Shown here: piece by piece, positions 52,983 through 61,857 of the stretch
Layout: the number at the start of each line of letters is the position of its first letter
Position numbering within the stretch: position 1 is the stretch's first letter
Origin: Pseudomonas chlororaphis
GTDB taxonomy: Bacteria > Pseudomonadota > Gammaproteobacteria > Pseudomonadales > Pseudomonadaceae
DNA: 64,000 nucleotides
Reading direction: 5' to 3'
Assembly: GCF_003731765.1 (NCBI RefSeq)
Contig: NZ_MOAL01000006.1
Location: 130,563 to 194,562, forward strand
Made by a program: the position numbers and the translations under genes
The notes under the pieces: generated by a model
The model's input: only the letters and a program-made list of their open reading frames with translations
The model's database searches: none
Told to the model about the DNA's origin: nothing

Positions 52983-53729
52983 TTGAAACAATCAGTCCTT
53001 ATTGCCGCGCTACTTTGGCTATTGCTGGGGGCTCCCGTCAGGGCCGAGCCCTATCAGGTCGTCACTGAAGAGTGGGCGCCGTACAACTACCGCGCGAACA
53101 ACCAGCTCACCGGTATGTCCACGGAGATTGTGCGGGGCATCATGGCGCTGACCGGGGATGACTTCGAGGTGCTGCTGCTGCCCAGCATGCGAGCTGCTCG
53201 CATTCTGCAAACCCGGCCCAAGACCATCATGTATTCCCTGTTCCGCAACGCGGAGCGCGAACCCTTGTACAAGTGGGTCGGGCCGATTGTGGACGAGTCC
53301 ATCTACCCCTATCAGCGAGCCAATACCCAGCAGCCGGTGAACTCCTTGGAGCAACTGATGCTCGCCCCCCGTATCACCACCCGACATGCTGGGCTGATCC
53401 CCCGCACGTTGCAGTCGCAGGGCTTCAACAACCTTGAAAAAACCGCCACCGAGAGCTTGCAGTTGTATCGGATGCTGCTCGCCGGGCGCACCGACATCAT
53501 CGTCGGCGACACCGCGGCGGGGGTGGCTTACTACAGCCGCCAGTTGAACATCGCCCCCGGCACTTTGCGGCAGATTCCCGTCGAGCTTTATCGTTCGTCG
53601 CTGCACATCGCCTTCAGCCTCGACTGCGACGACGAGCTGGTAGCCAGCTGGGCCAAGGCCCTGGAGCAAATGCGCCAGTCGGGCGAGTTGAAGCGCATTC
53701 AGGAGCGTTACGACCGCCCCGCCCAGTAA
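52983..53729 (+). CDS. Periplasmic solute-binding protein (amino-acid type, SBP_bac_3-like)
   Basis: A 248-residue exported protein with signal peptide (MKQSVLIAALLWLLLGAPVRA) and a class II two-lobe binding fold: TEEWAPYNYRANNQLTGMSTEIVRGI is the usual first strand and loop (EEW.PYNY, TG.STEIV), and SGELKRIQERYDR the last helix. The start is a TTG at 52983, which places the signal peptide directly; no in-frame ATG is nearby. Orphan binding proteins of this type, with no permease genes alongside, are frequent in pseudomonads and may serve a sensor or a distant transporter. The ligand is not known. Confidence 0.82.
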   Translation: MKQSVLIAALLWLLLGAPVRAEPYQVVTEEWAPYNYRANNQLTGMSTEIVRGIMALTGDDFEVLLLPSMRAARILQTRPKTIMYSLFRNAEREPLYKWVGPIVDESIYPYQRANTQQPVNSLEQLMLAPRITTRHAGLIPRTLQSQGFNNLEKTATESLQLYRMLLAGRTDIIVGDTAAGVAYYSRQLNIAPGTLRQIPVELYRSSLHIAFSLDCDDELVASWAKALEQMRQSGELKRIQERYDRPAQ

Positions 53730-53825
53730 TCAATGCCCAGGCCAACCCCCAGGCTTTTTGTGGGATGGCCGGTGGGTGCTGATCCCCTTTACCATTCGCC
53801 ATCGCAGACCCGAATCAGGTAAGCC

Positions 53826-54476
53826 ATGACCTTTACCGATGAGATAACGGCCGCCTTCCCGGCGGCTAATCCGTTGCCGCCGCTGCTGCGCCAGGCCCTC
53901 GTGTTGCTGGAAGAGCAGGGCTGCGTGCGCACCCGCCGCGATGGCGGGCGCTACATGACCCTGCACCCGGAACCGGAATACAGCGATATCGCGACCACCA
54001 GCTTCCATGTGCCGGAGCCGGCCGACACCGCTGTGTGGACCGCCAGTAAGGACCCCGAGGTTAACCGGCGACTGGTGATATTCCTACGCACCGGCGGGGA
54101 CGGTTCATGGGCGGGGCTGTGGCGAGATGACCAGGGGCAGCAGCGCATGGTCCACCTGGGCTCGGGCTCCGGGTCGGTGATGCTCTGTGTGCTGACGCGC
54201 AACATGGAGGACCTGCTGCGCCTGCTGGCCATCGGTTACGACGAACTCTGCTGGCCTGAGCAATTTCAGCAAACACCTGATGAGGTCCGAGAGGAGGAGT
54301 ACGGCGATGGCGACTATCCACCGCCGCCCCGTCTGTTTCGCGCTCACGTCGAACAGACACTTGGATTGAGTATTCCGGCGCGGGCAGCGGACATCGTTCC
54401 CACGACCGTGAGCATGGATGATCGGGAGTCGGATGACCCTTTCTGGAATTGGCTCAAGCAGGTGAGAGGGGAGTGA
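53826..54476 (+). CDS. Hypothetical cytoplasmic protein (216 aa)
   Basis: An acidic 216-residue protein without signal peptide or membrane helix. The middle (VIFLRTGGDGSWAGLW, VHLGSGSGSVMLCVL, LLRLLAIGYDELCWPE) reads like a SMI1/KNR4- or SUKH-type immunity or regulatory fold, with LA.GYDEL resembling that family, but this is a loose impression. It stands alone, with no toxin gene beside it. The N-terminal helix LPPLLRQALVLLEEQGCVRTRR suggests a small helical cap. Confidence 0.7.
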   Translation: MTFTDEITAAFPAANPLPPLLRQALVLLEEQGCVRTRRDGGRYMTLHPEPEYSDIATTSFHVPEPADTAVWTASKDPEVNRRLVIFLRTGGDGSWAGLWRDDQGQQRMVHLGSGSGSVMLCVLTRNMEDLLRLLAIGYDELCWPEQFQQTPDEVREEEYGDGDYPPPPRLFRAHVEQTLGLSIPARAADIVPTTVSMDDRESDDPFWNWLKQVRGE

Positions 54477-54633
54477 GCGCAGGTCCTGTGCTGCTGGGCG
54501 AATCGGGTAAAAGTCGCGACGGGGAGTGGGTGGCTGTCAGGGCGGAAACAGGCTCGATGTCCACACCCTGATTTGTGCCAAGGGCGTCTGGTGTTTAGAG
54601 TCGGGTCTTTTTTTCATCAGGAGGCTCCAGACC

Positions 54634-55281
54634 ATGGAATTGACCCGCACGTTTTTTCGCCCCTCGGCAAAGCCGCTGATGGTGCTGCTGCTGAGCCTGT
54701 GTGCCGGCCACTCGCTGGCGGCGAACCTGAGCGACAGCCTGACTCAATGCCAACCGGCGTTCTTCAAGACCTTGTACGAACAACGCGGCGAACTGGGGCG
54801 CGTGGTGAAGCTGGCCCAGGATGAACAGCGTGGCCTGGCCTGGGTGCCGGTGGCTGACCGTCGCAAGACCGAAACCGCCCTGCAATATTTCTCCAAGCCC
54901 CTCGATGACAAGGGCCTGCGGCTGACCGCTTATTACGACCGGGTCTTTGATTTGGGCGAGCAGGGCACCTATTACTTCTGGGGCTTTGAAGTCGACGCCA
55001 GTCGCGAGGCGGTCATGGCCGCGTTGCCCCAGGCGGGTTGGCAGGAGGCCGGCGAGTACTTTATTTCCAGGCCGCAGATCAAGTTGAATGCCGAGTCACC
55101 CTGGCAAGACAACCCGGCGGCGGCCTCAGGCATCGCTCCGGCGCCCGGCTCGGCGGAAAAAATACTTATGCTCAGCATCGAAGACGGCAAGACCCGCTTG
55201 CTCTGCTCGCTGCAGGGCAGTGTCGATGCGCGGTTGCTGGATCAGGAGCGGCCGGACATGACCCAGAGGGCTGGGCAATGA
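54634..55281 (+). CDS. Exported hypothetical protein
   Basis: A 215-residue protein with a signal peptide (hydrophobic core PLMVLLLSLCAGHSLAANL, cleaved near LAA). The mature part has two cysteines (CQP near the new N-terminus, LLCSLQG near the end) that may pair. No catalytic motif is visible. The ATG at 54634 has AGGAGG 11 bases upstream. Its stop overlaps the start of the next lipoprotein gene (ATGA at 55278-55281), so the two are coupled and probably act together at the envelope. Confidence 0.72.
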   Translation: MELTRTFFRPSAKPLMVLLLSLCAGHSLAANLSDSLTQCQPAFFKTLYEQRGELGRVVKLAQDEQRGLAWVPVADRRKTETALQYFSKPLDDKGLRLTAYYDRVFDLGEQGTYYFWGFEVDASREAVMAALPQAGWQEAGEYFISRPQIKLNAESPWQDNPAAASGIAPAPGSAEKILMLSIEDGKTRLLCSLQGSVDARLLDQERPDMTQRAGQ

Positions 55282-55769
55282 ATCGGGCCTGGTGCTTGAG
55301 CGCCGTCATTGTGTTGGGCGGTTGCACTCACGACGCTGCGCAGACCTCTACCCCGCCGCAGGTACAGCCGACCCCGCCCGCCAACATGTTCACGGTGCTG
55401 GCAACCCCGGAGCTGGCCACTTATTTTGCCGGCGACTCCTTGGCCCTTTACCAGAACAACCCGCAGTTGCGGCAGTTCTACCTGGTCAACAACTACGGCA
55501 AGCCCACTCAGTTGAGCGGTGGCAAACCACCGATCTACAGCTCCCGTGCAACCCGGGTGATCAACTGTGAGCGGGACGAGTCGGCGCAATTCGGTCGGGT
55601 GTATTTCTCCGAGCCCTTTGCCAAGGGTGTGGAAGTCATGCGCAAGGAAGACGTGGCGCAATGGACCCCGTTCCCCCGGCAATCGCTGCTGGGTGAGCTG
55701 CGCAATCTGGCGTGCGGCATTGATGCGGCACGGCTCAAGGCGCCACCGTCCAAAGACCCTGCCCATTAA
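55278..55769 (+). CDS. Putative lipoprotein, adhesin-E-like
   Basis: A 163-residue lipoprotein: the lipobox is VLGGC (Cys18 as the lipidated residue) after a short hydrophobic signal. The C-terminal half (INCERDESAQFGRVYFSEPF, then LLGELRNLAC) has two cysteines and a pattern reminiscent of Surface-adhesin E family domains, though this is a guess. It overlaps the stop of the exported protein gene by four bases and is followed by two further lipoprotein genes. Confidence 0.72.
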   Translation: MNRAWCLSAVIVLGGCTHDAAQTSTPPQVQPTPPANMFTVLATPELATYFAGDSLALYQNNPQLRQFYLVNNYGKPTQLSGGKPPIYSSRATRVINCERDESAQFGRVYFSEPFAKGVEVMRKEDVAQWTPFPRQSLLGELRNLACGIDAARLKAPPSKDPAH

Positions 55770-55875
55770 CGGCGTGGCCGCTGTGCGGCCAAGCCATGAC
55801 CCCCGAGCTTTTCCTGAAGTCACCGACCCTTGGGTCGGGACCTTGATGTTGTTTGCTCATTAATAAGGATGTTTT

Positions 55876-56487
55876 GTGTTGAAAACCTTGCTCAAGGCCG
55901 CAGCCCTCATGGCCACGCTGTCGATGACCGGCTGTGTTTCCTATAACGTCACCGGCCCGCTTGGCGCTCCGCTACACCCGGCCCCGATCAGCAGCCCGCG
56001 CACCGCGCAACTGGCCGATGTGGTGGTGTCCGCCCCCGGCATCGACGAAGCCACCCGCACGGCCATCAGCCGCTCGCTCACCACGCAGCTCAACCAGTAC
56101 GTGAAGACTGGCGCCTACTTCAATCAGGTCAGTGAATACCCGACGCGCCTCGGCGAGAACGACGTGGTGCTCAAGTTCAACATGACCTCCCTCAAGGGCC
56201 ATCGCGCGCCGCACCCTGGCTACGTGCCCGGGGCGTTGCTAACCCTGACGATCTGGATCTGGGTCAACGGCCCGATCTACGTCGACACCTTCGACCTGGC
56301 AGGCAACCTGGTGGTTGTCGACCGCGACGGCAAAGAGCTGGCCAGTGCCCAGGAGCAGGTCAAGTTCGAGCGTAACGTCGGTCTCTATGGCCGTGAATAC
56401 TGGGCACCCACCCAGGGCGCCAAGCAACTGAATGAACTGGTGTCGCAGTTGCTCGATACCGCCACGGCGCGTTTGCCAAAACACTAA
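55876..56487 (+). CDS. Putative lipoprotein
   Basis: A 203-residue lipoprotein with lipobox SMTGC (Cys20). The mature protein holds VVSAPGIDEATRTAISRSLTTQL and a C-terminal amphipathic helix, and a hydrophobic segment LLTLTIWIWVNGPIYV that could be a second membrane contact. GTG at 55876, with AAGGA at about six bases, is the start. It is 16 bases upstream of a further lipoprotein gene of related layout (signal, Thr/Ala-rich middle, hydrophobic helix, helical end), so the pair probably forms an envelope complex. Function unknown. Confidence 0.75.
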   Translation: MLKTLLKAAALMATLSMTGCVSYNVTGPLGAPLHPAPISSPRTAQLADVVVSAPGIDEATRTAISRSLTTQLNQYVKTGAYFNQVSEYPTRLGENDVVLKFNMTSLKGHRAPHPGYVPGALLTLTIWIWVNGPIYVDTFDLAGNLVVVDRDGKELASAQEQVKFERNVGLYGREYWAPTQGAKQLNELVSQLLDTATARLPKH

Positions 56488-56503
56488 GTTCAAGGAGCAA
56501 TCT

Positions 56504-57091
56504 ATGTTGGGTTCAATCAAACATGCCCTGGTGCTCGCGGCCGTTCTGCTGACGGGCTGCGCGTCCTACTCGCAACACGAACTGCCCCCGGTCAAGGCCT
56601 GGCCGCCAACCGCCGAAGCGCCAGCGCAAAAGCCCAGCGCCTTTGTGCGCACCACCGCGATGTTCCAGGTCAACGGTGGGCCGGCCAACGCCGCCGCTGG
56701 CGCCCCGGCCGCGGCCTGGGAAACCGCGGTGGCCGAGGCGTTCCGTGAGTCCGGGCGCTTTACCCGGGTCAGCACCGACAAGGTCGAATCGGACCTCTAT
56801 GCCGAAGCCACCCTGTACAACAACGAACAGTTCAGCATGGCCTCGGCGATCATCACGGGCGCGACCTTCTTTATCATTCCGTCCACGGCGAAAAACACCT
56901 TCACCCTGGAAACCGTGTTCAAAGACAAGGACGGTCAGGAAGTGGGGCGCATCCGTAAAAGCGAATCGGTGCGCACCTGGATGCAATTGCTGCTGATCGT
57001 GGCGATTCCCTTCCAGCAAGACACCCGCGACGTGGTCCAGGAACTGGCCCGCAGCACCCTGGAAGAAGCCGTGCAGCGTCGCCTGTTGTAA
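56504..57091 (+). CDS. Putative lipoprotein, partner of the preceding gene
   Basis: A 195-residue lipoprotein with lipobox LLTGC (Cys19), a Pro/Ala-rich linker (LPPVKAWPPTAEAPAQKP) and a mature domain containing a hydrophobic stretch, ASAIITGATFFIIPS, and another, MQLLLIVAIPF. Overall pattern resembles the preceding gene product. Strong ribosome binding site AAGGAG at six bases. A clear Rho-independent terminator follows, closing the transcript that begins at about 54.6 kb. Function unknown. Confidence 0.75.
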   Translation: MLGSIKHALVLAAVLLTGCASYSQHELPPVKAWPPTAEAPAQKPSAFVRTTAMFQVNGGPANAAAGAPAAAWETAVAEAFRESGRFTRVSTDKVESDLYAEATLYNNEQFSMASAIITGATFFIIPSTAKNTFTLETVFKDKDGQEVGRIRKSESVRTWMQLLLIVAIPFQQDTRDVVQELARSTLEEAVQRRLL

Positions 57092-57120
57092 ACGCGACGC
57101 GAGCGGCACTGCTGCCGTTG

Positions 57121-57157
57121 AAACGCCGCTTGGCCTGACGGGCAAGCGGCGTTTTTT
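57121..57157 (+). terminator. Rho-independent terminator after the lipoprotein genes
   Basis: AAACGCCGCTTG, 10-base loop, CAAGCGGCGTTT: a perfect 12-bp stem running into TTTTTT. It lies 30 bases past the last lipoprotein stop and is the clearest terminator in the window. Confidence 0.88.
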
Positions 57158-57266
57158 ATGGGCGTGAATCGGGCGATGGGGTGGATGCGGATTGGACACC
57201 CAGGGCTGATTTCGATTAAATCTGCGGCCTGTTTTCCCGCTGCTTGAACCCCAGGAATCGATACGA

Positions 57267-58433
57267 ATGGATGCGATCGTGCGCATAGTGTTGTTGGCCG
57301 CGCTGGCTCTTTTGAGCGCGTGTGGCAGTGCCGGCAGAGACCTGGGGGACGAGGGCGCTTATGACCCGTACCGACAGCCCTCTGTCGAAGGCGCGGCGAC
57401 CGGTACTCTGCCCAAGGTGTCCGACCCGGCGCGCAATGCGTTCGTCGACAAGATGACCGGGATCGTCACGGTGTTCTTTGCCACTAACCGCAACGTGCTT
57501 TCCGACACAGGCTGCGTTGATGCGCTGGGCCAAAAGCGCGGCAAATTGCTGGTGTACGGCTACTGCCATGTGAAGATTCCGTTCGACCACAAGACCGGGG
57601 TGATCGAATCGCCGTCCTGGTTCAAGCTCGAGTGGTCCGAGAACCCGGATAAACATATTGCCATCCTCGGCGGGGGCGTGGTGGCCAAGGCCGAGTTCGA
57701 TCAACTGATCAGCCATCGCCTGAAAGAAAACGGCTCCAGTTTCATCTATGTGCACGGCTACAACGTGACGTTTGAAGACGCCGCCAAGCGCACTGCGCAG
57801 ATGGCCTACGATCTCGATTTTAAAGGGGTGCCGGCGTTCTATAGCTGGCCCTCGGCGGGCAAGCCCCAAGAGTACGTGCCGGATGAAGCGGCGATCGAGG
57901 CGGCCAAGACCAAGTTTTACGCGTTCCTGGTGGACTACCTGAAAAAGCCCAGTGTGAAGAAGGTCTACCTGATCGCCCACAGCATGGGCAATCGCGCCGT
58001 GGCCAGTAGCCTGGTGACCCTGAACATGCAGCACCCGCAGCTCAGGGGGAAAATCAAGGAAGTCATCCTGGCGGCGCCGGATATCGATTCCGATGTCTTT
58101 GCCGATGAAATCGTCCCCGGCATCACCCCCGCCAAATGGCCGGTGACCCTGTATGTCTCGGATAAGGACTGGGCGTTGCTGGCCTCCAAGACCTTTCACA
58201 AATACCCCCGCGCGGGCTTTGTATCCGACAACCTGATGGTGGCGCCCGGCATCGATACGGTCGACGCCAGCCTGGTCAAGACCGACTTTCTCAGCCACTC
58301 GTACTACGGCGATTCGACCACGCTGATCTACGACATCTACAACATCATCAACACCGGCAAACGCCCAGGGCAGCGGCAAAAACTTTCCCAGGTCACTGAT
58401 GGGAACGGGGTGTATTGGCGCTTTACGCCTTAG
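57267..58433 (+). CDS. DUF900-type alpha/beta hydrolase lipoprotein
   Basis: A 388-residue lipoprotein: signal and lipobox LLSAC (Cys19), then an alpha/beta hydrolase domain. The nucleophile is the Ser in IAHSMGNR (about residue 236), typical of the DUF900 (YfeW-like) group; an acid occurs in VSDKDW and a His in FLSHSYYG. The oxyanion loop is IYVHGYNVTFEDAAKR. Such enzymes are membrane-anchored and of unknown substrate; some have esterase activity. It is transcribed alone after the terminator at 57.1 kb. Confidence 0.85.
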   Translation: MDAIVRIVLLAALALLSACGSAGRDLGDEGAYDPYRQPSVEGAATGTLPKVSDPARNAFVDKMTGIVTVFFATNRNVLSDTGCVDALGQKRGKLLVYGYCHVKIPFDHKTGVIESPSWFKLEWSENPDKHIAILGGGVVAKAEFDQLISHRLKENGSSFIYVHGYNVTFEDAAKRTAQMAYDLDFKGVPAFYSWPSAGKPQEYVPDEAAIEAAKTKFYAFLVDYLKKPSVKKVYLIAHSMGNRAVASSLVTLNMQHPQLRGKIKEVILAAPDIDSDVFADEIVPGITPAKWPVTLYVSDKDWALLASKTFHKYPRAGFVSDNLMVAPGIDTVDASLVKTDFLSHSYYGDSTTLIYDIYNIINTGKRPGQRQKLSQVTDGNGVYWRFTP

Positions 58434-58538
58434 CCGTAGCAGCCACTGACGTCGATGGGGAGCAGGGCCATGAACGACCGTTTCTCGCGTGTACCCAGGT
58501 GGGTTGAGGCGGTGCTCGTGGTTTCGACTCCCGTTACG

Positions 58539-58946
58539 TCAGGCGCGTGTAGGACGGAGAAGGTTCAAAATGCCTGCGCGGTGGAGCCAGGCGATGCTCG
58601 ACGTGATCAGTAGCAGCATGATGGCGGGCACGGGACTACCGCCAATAACCACCAGGTGGGTGAAGGTCGCAAAACCCATGGTGATCGCGAGCAGCAGACC
58701 CGCCAGCCCAGCGCTAACGGGGATCAGCAGGGCGATAGCGGCGGTAACTTCGATCAGCCCCGTCACGCTACAGAACCACTGGCCCACGCCAATATGTTCG
58801 AAGACTTCGACCATCATGGGCACGCCAGCCAGCTTGGCACCGCCAGCGGCCAGGAATGCTGCCGCAGCAACCAGACGTAATCCGAGGGATGTGTACTTTA
58901 AAGCTCTGCTCGGGGTGTTCGACGCGGTGGACGCTTGGTGGCTCAT
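58539..58946 (-). CDS. DoxX-family membrane protein
   Basis: A 135-residue membrane protein with four helices (LRLVAAAAFLAAGGAKLAG; WFCSVTGLIEVTAAIALLIPV; GLLLAITMGFATFTHLVV; VPAIMLLLITSSIAWLH), the layout of DoxX/DoxD-like proteins, which take part in thiosulfate or quinone oxidation in some organisms but are mostly unassigned. It is last of three leftward genes after an NmrA-like and an MDR oxidoreductase, so all may relate to redox stress under the divergent LysR regulator. Confidence 0.82.
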   Translation of the reverse strand: MSHQASTASNTPSRALKYTSLGLRLVAAAAFLAAGGAKLAGVPMMVEVFEHIGVGQWFCSVTGLIEVTAAIALLIPVSAGLAGLLLAITMGFATFTHLVVIGGSPVPAIMLLLITSSIAWLHRAGILNLLRPTRA

Positions 58947-59042
58947 CGTCGTGTTCTCTTTGGAGGGCTCAGCGCCCAACGAGTGCAGCGTTAGTAAGGG
59001 GGAGCGCACAGGCCAAGGATCAAGCCCCTCAGCCCTGACTGT

Positions 59043-59912
59043 TTAAACGCCCGCAATGGCCTCACGGACGAAGTCTTCATAGGTGCGCAGCGGGTGCCCA
59101 ATGATGGCCTCAAGCCGGTCCACGGTGCCTTCAGCTGCTTGCATGCCGAACGTCTGGATACCCGCCATCATCAGCCGCATGTCATAAGCCAGCCACGTGG
59201 AACCGTACGCCGCCAGCCGCCCTTCAAAGGCCGCCACATCGTCACCACCGTAAGCCATCTCGCGACCCAGGGCTGAACCCCACGTCGTTGCCACGGATGC
59301 CCCCGTCAGTGCTTGTGGCCCAACCAACTCCAGCGTCACACGTTCGAGAGCAGAAGGCGCCGTGTCGCGTCGCAGCAGTTCTGCCACGGCGACATCGGCA
59401 ATGTCGCGCGCATCGATCATCGAGACGCCGGCCGCGCCGATTGGCATCGGGTACACCGCGTAGTTCTGGATCGTCTGTTGGACCATGAGGTCGTTTTGCA
59501 TGAAGTAGGCGGGCCGCAGAATAGTGGCGGGGATGTTAAAACTTTCGATCATCCGTTCAACGGTGTGCTTGCCGGTGAAGTGCGGAACATTAGTGAACTT
59601 GTCGGCATGAATTACCGACAGGTAAACCAGGCGCTCGATGCCGACCTCGCGAGCAAGGTTCAGCGTGATGAGGGCTTGCGTCACCTCATCGGGCGTAACA
59701 GCGTTGAGCAGAAACAGCGTCCGTACCGAAGACAGCGCAGCGCGCATCGACGGTACATCGGTGAGGTCTGCCACCACTTCAGTGACGCCAGCCGGGAAGT
59801 CGCGCTTACCCGCTTGGCGCACAAGCGCTTTGACCTCGGCGCCCGCAGCAGCCAGGCCCTGAGTGATGAGTGAACCAATGGTGCCCGTGGCACCAGTAAC
59901 GAGAATGCTCAT
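59043..59912 (-). CDS. NmrA-like NAD(P)-binding protein (atypical SDR)
   Basis: A 289-residue protein with an N-terminal Rossmann fold (nucleotide loop GATGTIG at residues 7-13) of the NmrA/QOR2 type. There is no SDR catalytic Tyr-x-x-x-Lys; a substrate-side loop is YLSVIHADKFTNVPHFTGK. Such proteins reduce quinones or act as NADPH sensors. Strong ribosome binding site AGGAG at five bases decides the start at 59912. It lies 31 bases after the MDR oxidoreductase stop, so the two are co-transcribed. Confidence 0.88.
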   Translation of the reverse strand: MSILVTGATGTIGSLITQGLAAAGAEVKALVRQAGKRDFPAGVTEVVADLTDVPSMRAALSSVRTLFLLNAVTPDEVTQALITLNLAREVGIERLVYLSVIHADKFTNVPHFTGKHTVERMIESFNIPATILRPAYFMQNDLMVQQTIQNYAVYPMPIGAAGVSMIDARDIADVAVAELLRRDTAPSALERVTLELVGPQALTGASVATTWGSALGREMAYGGDDVAAFEGRLAAYGSTWLAYDMRLMMAGIQTFGMQAAEGTVDRLEAIIGHPLRTYEDFVREAIAGV

Positions 59913-59943
59913 TTTGAATCTCCTGCAGTGATGGAGGGGGGGA

Positions 59944-60879
59944 TCAGCGAGCGAAGTCCGCCACGACTTTTCCAGTCCCGGAAACGGTGCGATTGCGTTC
60001 AATCGCCCGGGGGATGTCTGCGAAGCCAACCACCTCGCCGATCCTGGACCGCAGCGTGCCGTTGGCGATTTCCTTTGCCAGCGCAGCCAGAAGTTCGGGA
60101 TCGGGTTGGTTCATGAACCACAGCCCCCGGCGATTCGCTGGCGTGCGCGCCAGAATGTCGGGTGATGACGTGCCGACAATGACGCCGTCTTCCGACAGCA
60201 CCTGCCACGAGCGATCCAGGACCTCACCCCCGACGTAGTCGAGCACCAGGTCGATGTCCTGGACGACGTCCTCGAACCGTTGGGATTGATAGTCGATGAC
60301 ATGATCCGCGCCGAGGCTGCGCACATAACCCAGGTCCGCTGTGCCCGCAGTGGCGAAGACCTCGGCGGCGGCCCGCTTGGCGTATTGCACGGCGTAGGCG
60401 CCGAGCCCGCCTGCCGCGCCGTGAATAAGGATGCGCTGGCCTGGATGAACCGGCCCCGCATGATGGAGGCTCTTCCAGGCCGCCACGGCGGCGACGGGAA
60501 CAGCGGCAGCATGGACGTCATCGAGGTTGTCAGGCGTCAGGGAGAGGCTCTGTTCACTGACGGTCAAGAAGTCGGCGTAGGCGCCCAGCCCGCCCACCGC
60601 CCCCATGACACGATCGCCCACACGAAAGCGAGAGGTGCCGGGGCCCACCGCGTCGACAACGCCTGCCATTTCGGCGCCCAACACTATTGGCAACGGCAGT
60701 GGGAAAGCATGTCGCACATGGCCTTCGCGGACCTTCCAATCGATGCCGTTTACGCCCGCGGCTCGAACTCGAACCAGAACCTGGCCTGGCCTGGGTTCCT
60801 GCTTTTCGATCTCGGCCACTGTCGCGGCGTTGGCATCACCGTAGGCCAGGACCCATATAGCGCGTTGCAGAGTGCTCAT
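59944..60879 (-). CDS. MDR-superfamily NADPH oxidoreductase (quinone reductase-like)
   Basis: A 311-residue enzyme of the zeta-crystallin/QOR branch of the medium-chain dehydrogenases. N-terminal GroES-like fold with NGIDWKVREG, then the nucleotide-binding loop GAAGGLGAYAVQYAKR and DYVGGEVLDRS. The zinc-binding Cys/His pattern of alcohol dehydrogenases is missing, so it is a zinc-free quinone or enone reductase. The Met at 60879 has GAGGA at six bases. It is divergent from a LysR gene that is its likely regulator. Confidence 0.9.
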   Translation of the reverse strand: MSTLQRAIWVLAYGDANAATVAEIEKQEPRPGQVLVRVRAAGVNGIDWKVREGHVRHAFPLPLPIVLGAEMAGVVDAVGPGTSRFRVGDRVMGAVGGLGAYADFLTVSEQSLSLTPDNLDDVHAAAVPVAAVAAWKSLHHAGPVHPGQRILIHGAAGGLGAYAVQYAKRAAAEVFATAGTADLGYVRSLGADHVIDYQSQRFEDVVQDIDLVLDYVGGEVLDRSWQVLSEDGVIVGTSSPDILARTPANRRGLWFMNQPDPELLAALAKEIANGTLRSRIGEVVGFADIPRAIERNRTVSGTGKVVADFAR

Positions 60880-60937
60880 TGCAGTTCCTCGTACCGAGTT
60901 CCGATGACGAGAAGATAGGCTGTTGCGCAGATAAATC

Positions 60938-60959
60938 GCAGACACCAAAATGCAGACAC
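60938..60959. promoter_or_regulatory. Direct repeat in the LysR/oxidoreductase divergent promoter
   Basis: GCAGACAC occurs at 60938-60945 and 60952-60959, starting 14 bases apart, in the 102-base divergent region. An imperfect inverted repeat TGCG-N9-CGCA (about 60924-60940) overlaps the first copy. Either could be the LysR operator; neither matches T-N11-A well. Confidence 0.35.
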
Positions 60960-60981
60960 TTCGTTTCAAAAGTGGAACACC

Positions 60982-61857
60982 ATGAACCTGAACGCTTTGA
61001 TCGACTTCGCGCTTGTCGCAACCAATGAGGGGCTCGGCAAGGCGAGCCGGGCGAGCGGCATATCCAAGGCAACCTTGTCGCGTCGCATCGCCGACCTTGA
61101 GGAGCAACTGGGCGTCAGGCTGATCGAGCGCAGCGCCCGCGGCCTGAAGCTCACCGAAGCGGGCGAAAGGCTGATGGCTCGAACGGAAGGTCCGTTGGGA
61201 GAGGTGATCGAAGCGATGGCGGCGGCCCGTGAGGGGCTGTCGACGCCTCGCGGGCGTTTGCGTGTCGCCTCACCAGTCCTGTTCTCCCAGCTCGCGATGG
61301 GGCGCATTGGAGCCGAGTTCTGTGCCGTCTACCCGGAGGTCGAAATCGAAGTGGTGGCGGAGGATCGTCTGGTTGACCTGGTGGAGGAGCAATTTGACGT
61401 CGCCATCCGCATCAACCCCAGCCCAGAAAGCCATCTCGTCGGCCGCTGCTTTGCCAAAGACCGGCTGGTGGTCGTGGCCGCGCCAGAGGTACCCAAGCCA
61501 ATGCCTGGCGCAATCAGGCCAGTTCCAGGCATCGTCACCTCGAGTTTTCAGCCCACCCACTGGAGCCTCGATGGAGGGCTCTTGGTCCTGGAGCCCATTC
61601 CCAGGCTACGGTTCTCTTCGTTACTCATGGTCCGCGATGCGGCGATCGCCGGTGGCGGTGTTGCCCTCATTCCACAGTCCATCGCATGGCATCAGCTGGC
61701 CCGTGGCGAGTTGGTCCAATGGGGCATGGTATCGGGTGTAGAACCCGAACTCTGGGTCTTGCACACGTCTCGGCGGCTTACGGCACCGAAGGTTCGCGCC
61801 TTTGTCGATTTCATGTGCGCGAAGTACCCGGACGGGTCTCTGGTGCTGAGGGGGTAG
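60982..61857 (+). CDS. LysR-family transcriptional regulator
   Basis: A 291-residue LysR regulator: N-terminal winged helix (ALIDFALVATNEGLGKASRASGISKATLSRRIADLEEQLG, key residues in SGISKATLSRRI) and a C-terminal two-lobe sensing domain (VASPVLFSQL; DVAIRINP; GGGVALIPQS). It reads divergently from the MDR/NmrA/DoxX genes, the classic layout for a LysR activator and its target. The effector is unknown. Confidence 0.9.
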   Translation: MNLNALIDFALVATNEGLGKASRASGISKATLSRRIADLEEQLGVRLIERSARGLKLTEAGERLMARTEGPLGEVIEAMAAAREGLSTPRGRLRVASPVLFSQLAMGRIGAEFCAVYPEVEIEVVAEDRLVDLVEEQFDVAIRINPSPESHLVGRCFAKDRLVVVAAPEVPKPMPGAIRPVPGIVTSSFQPTHWSLDGGLLVLEPIPRLRFSSLLMVRDAAIAGGGVALIPQSIAWHQLARGELVQWGMVSGVEPELWVLHTSRRLTAPKVRAFVDFMCAKYPDGSLVLRG

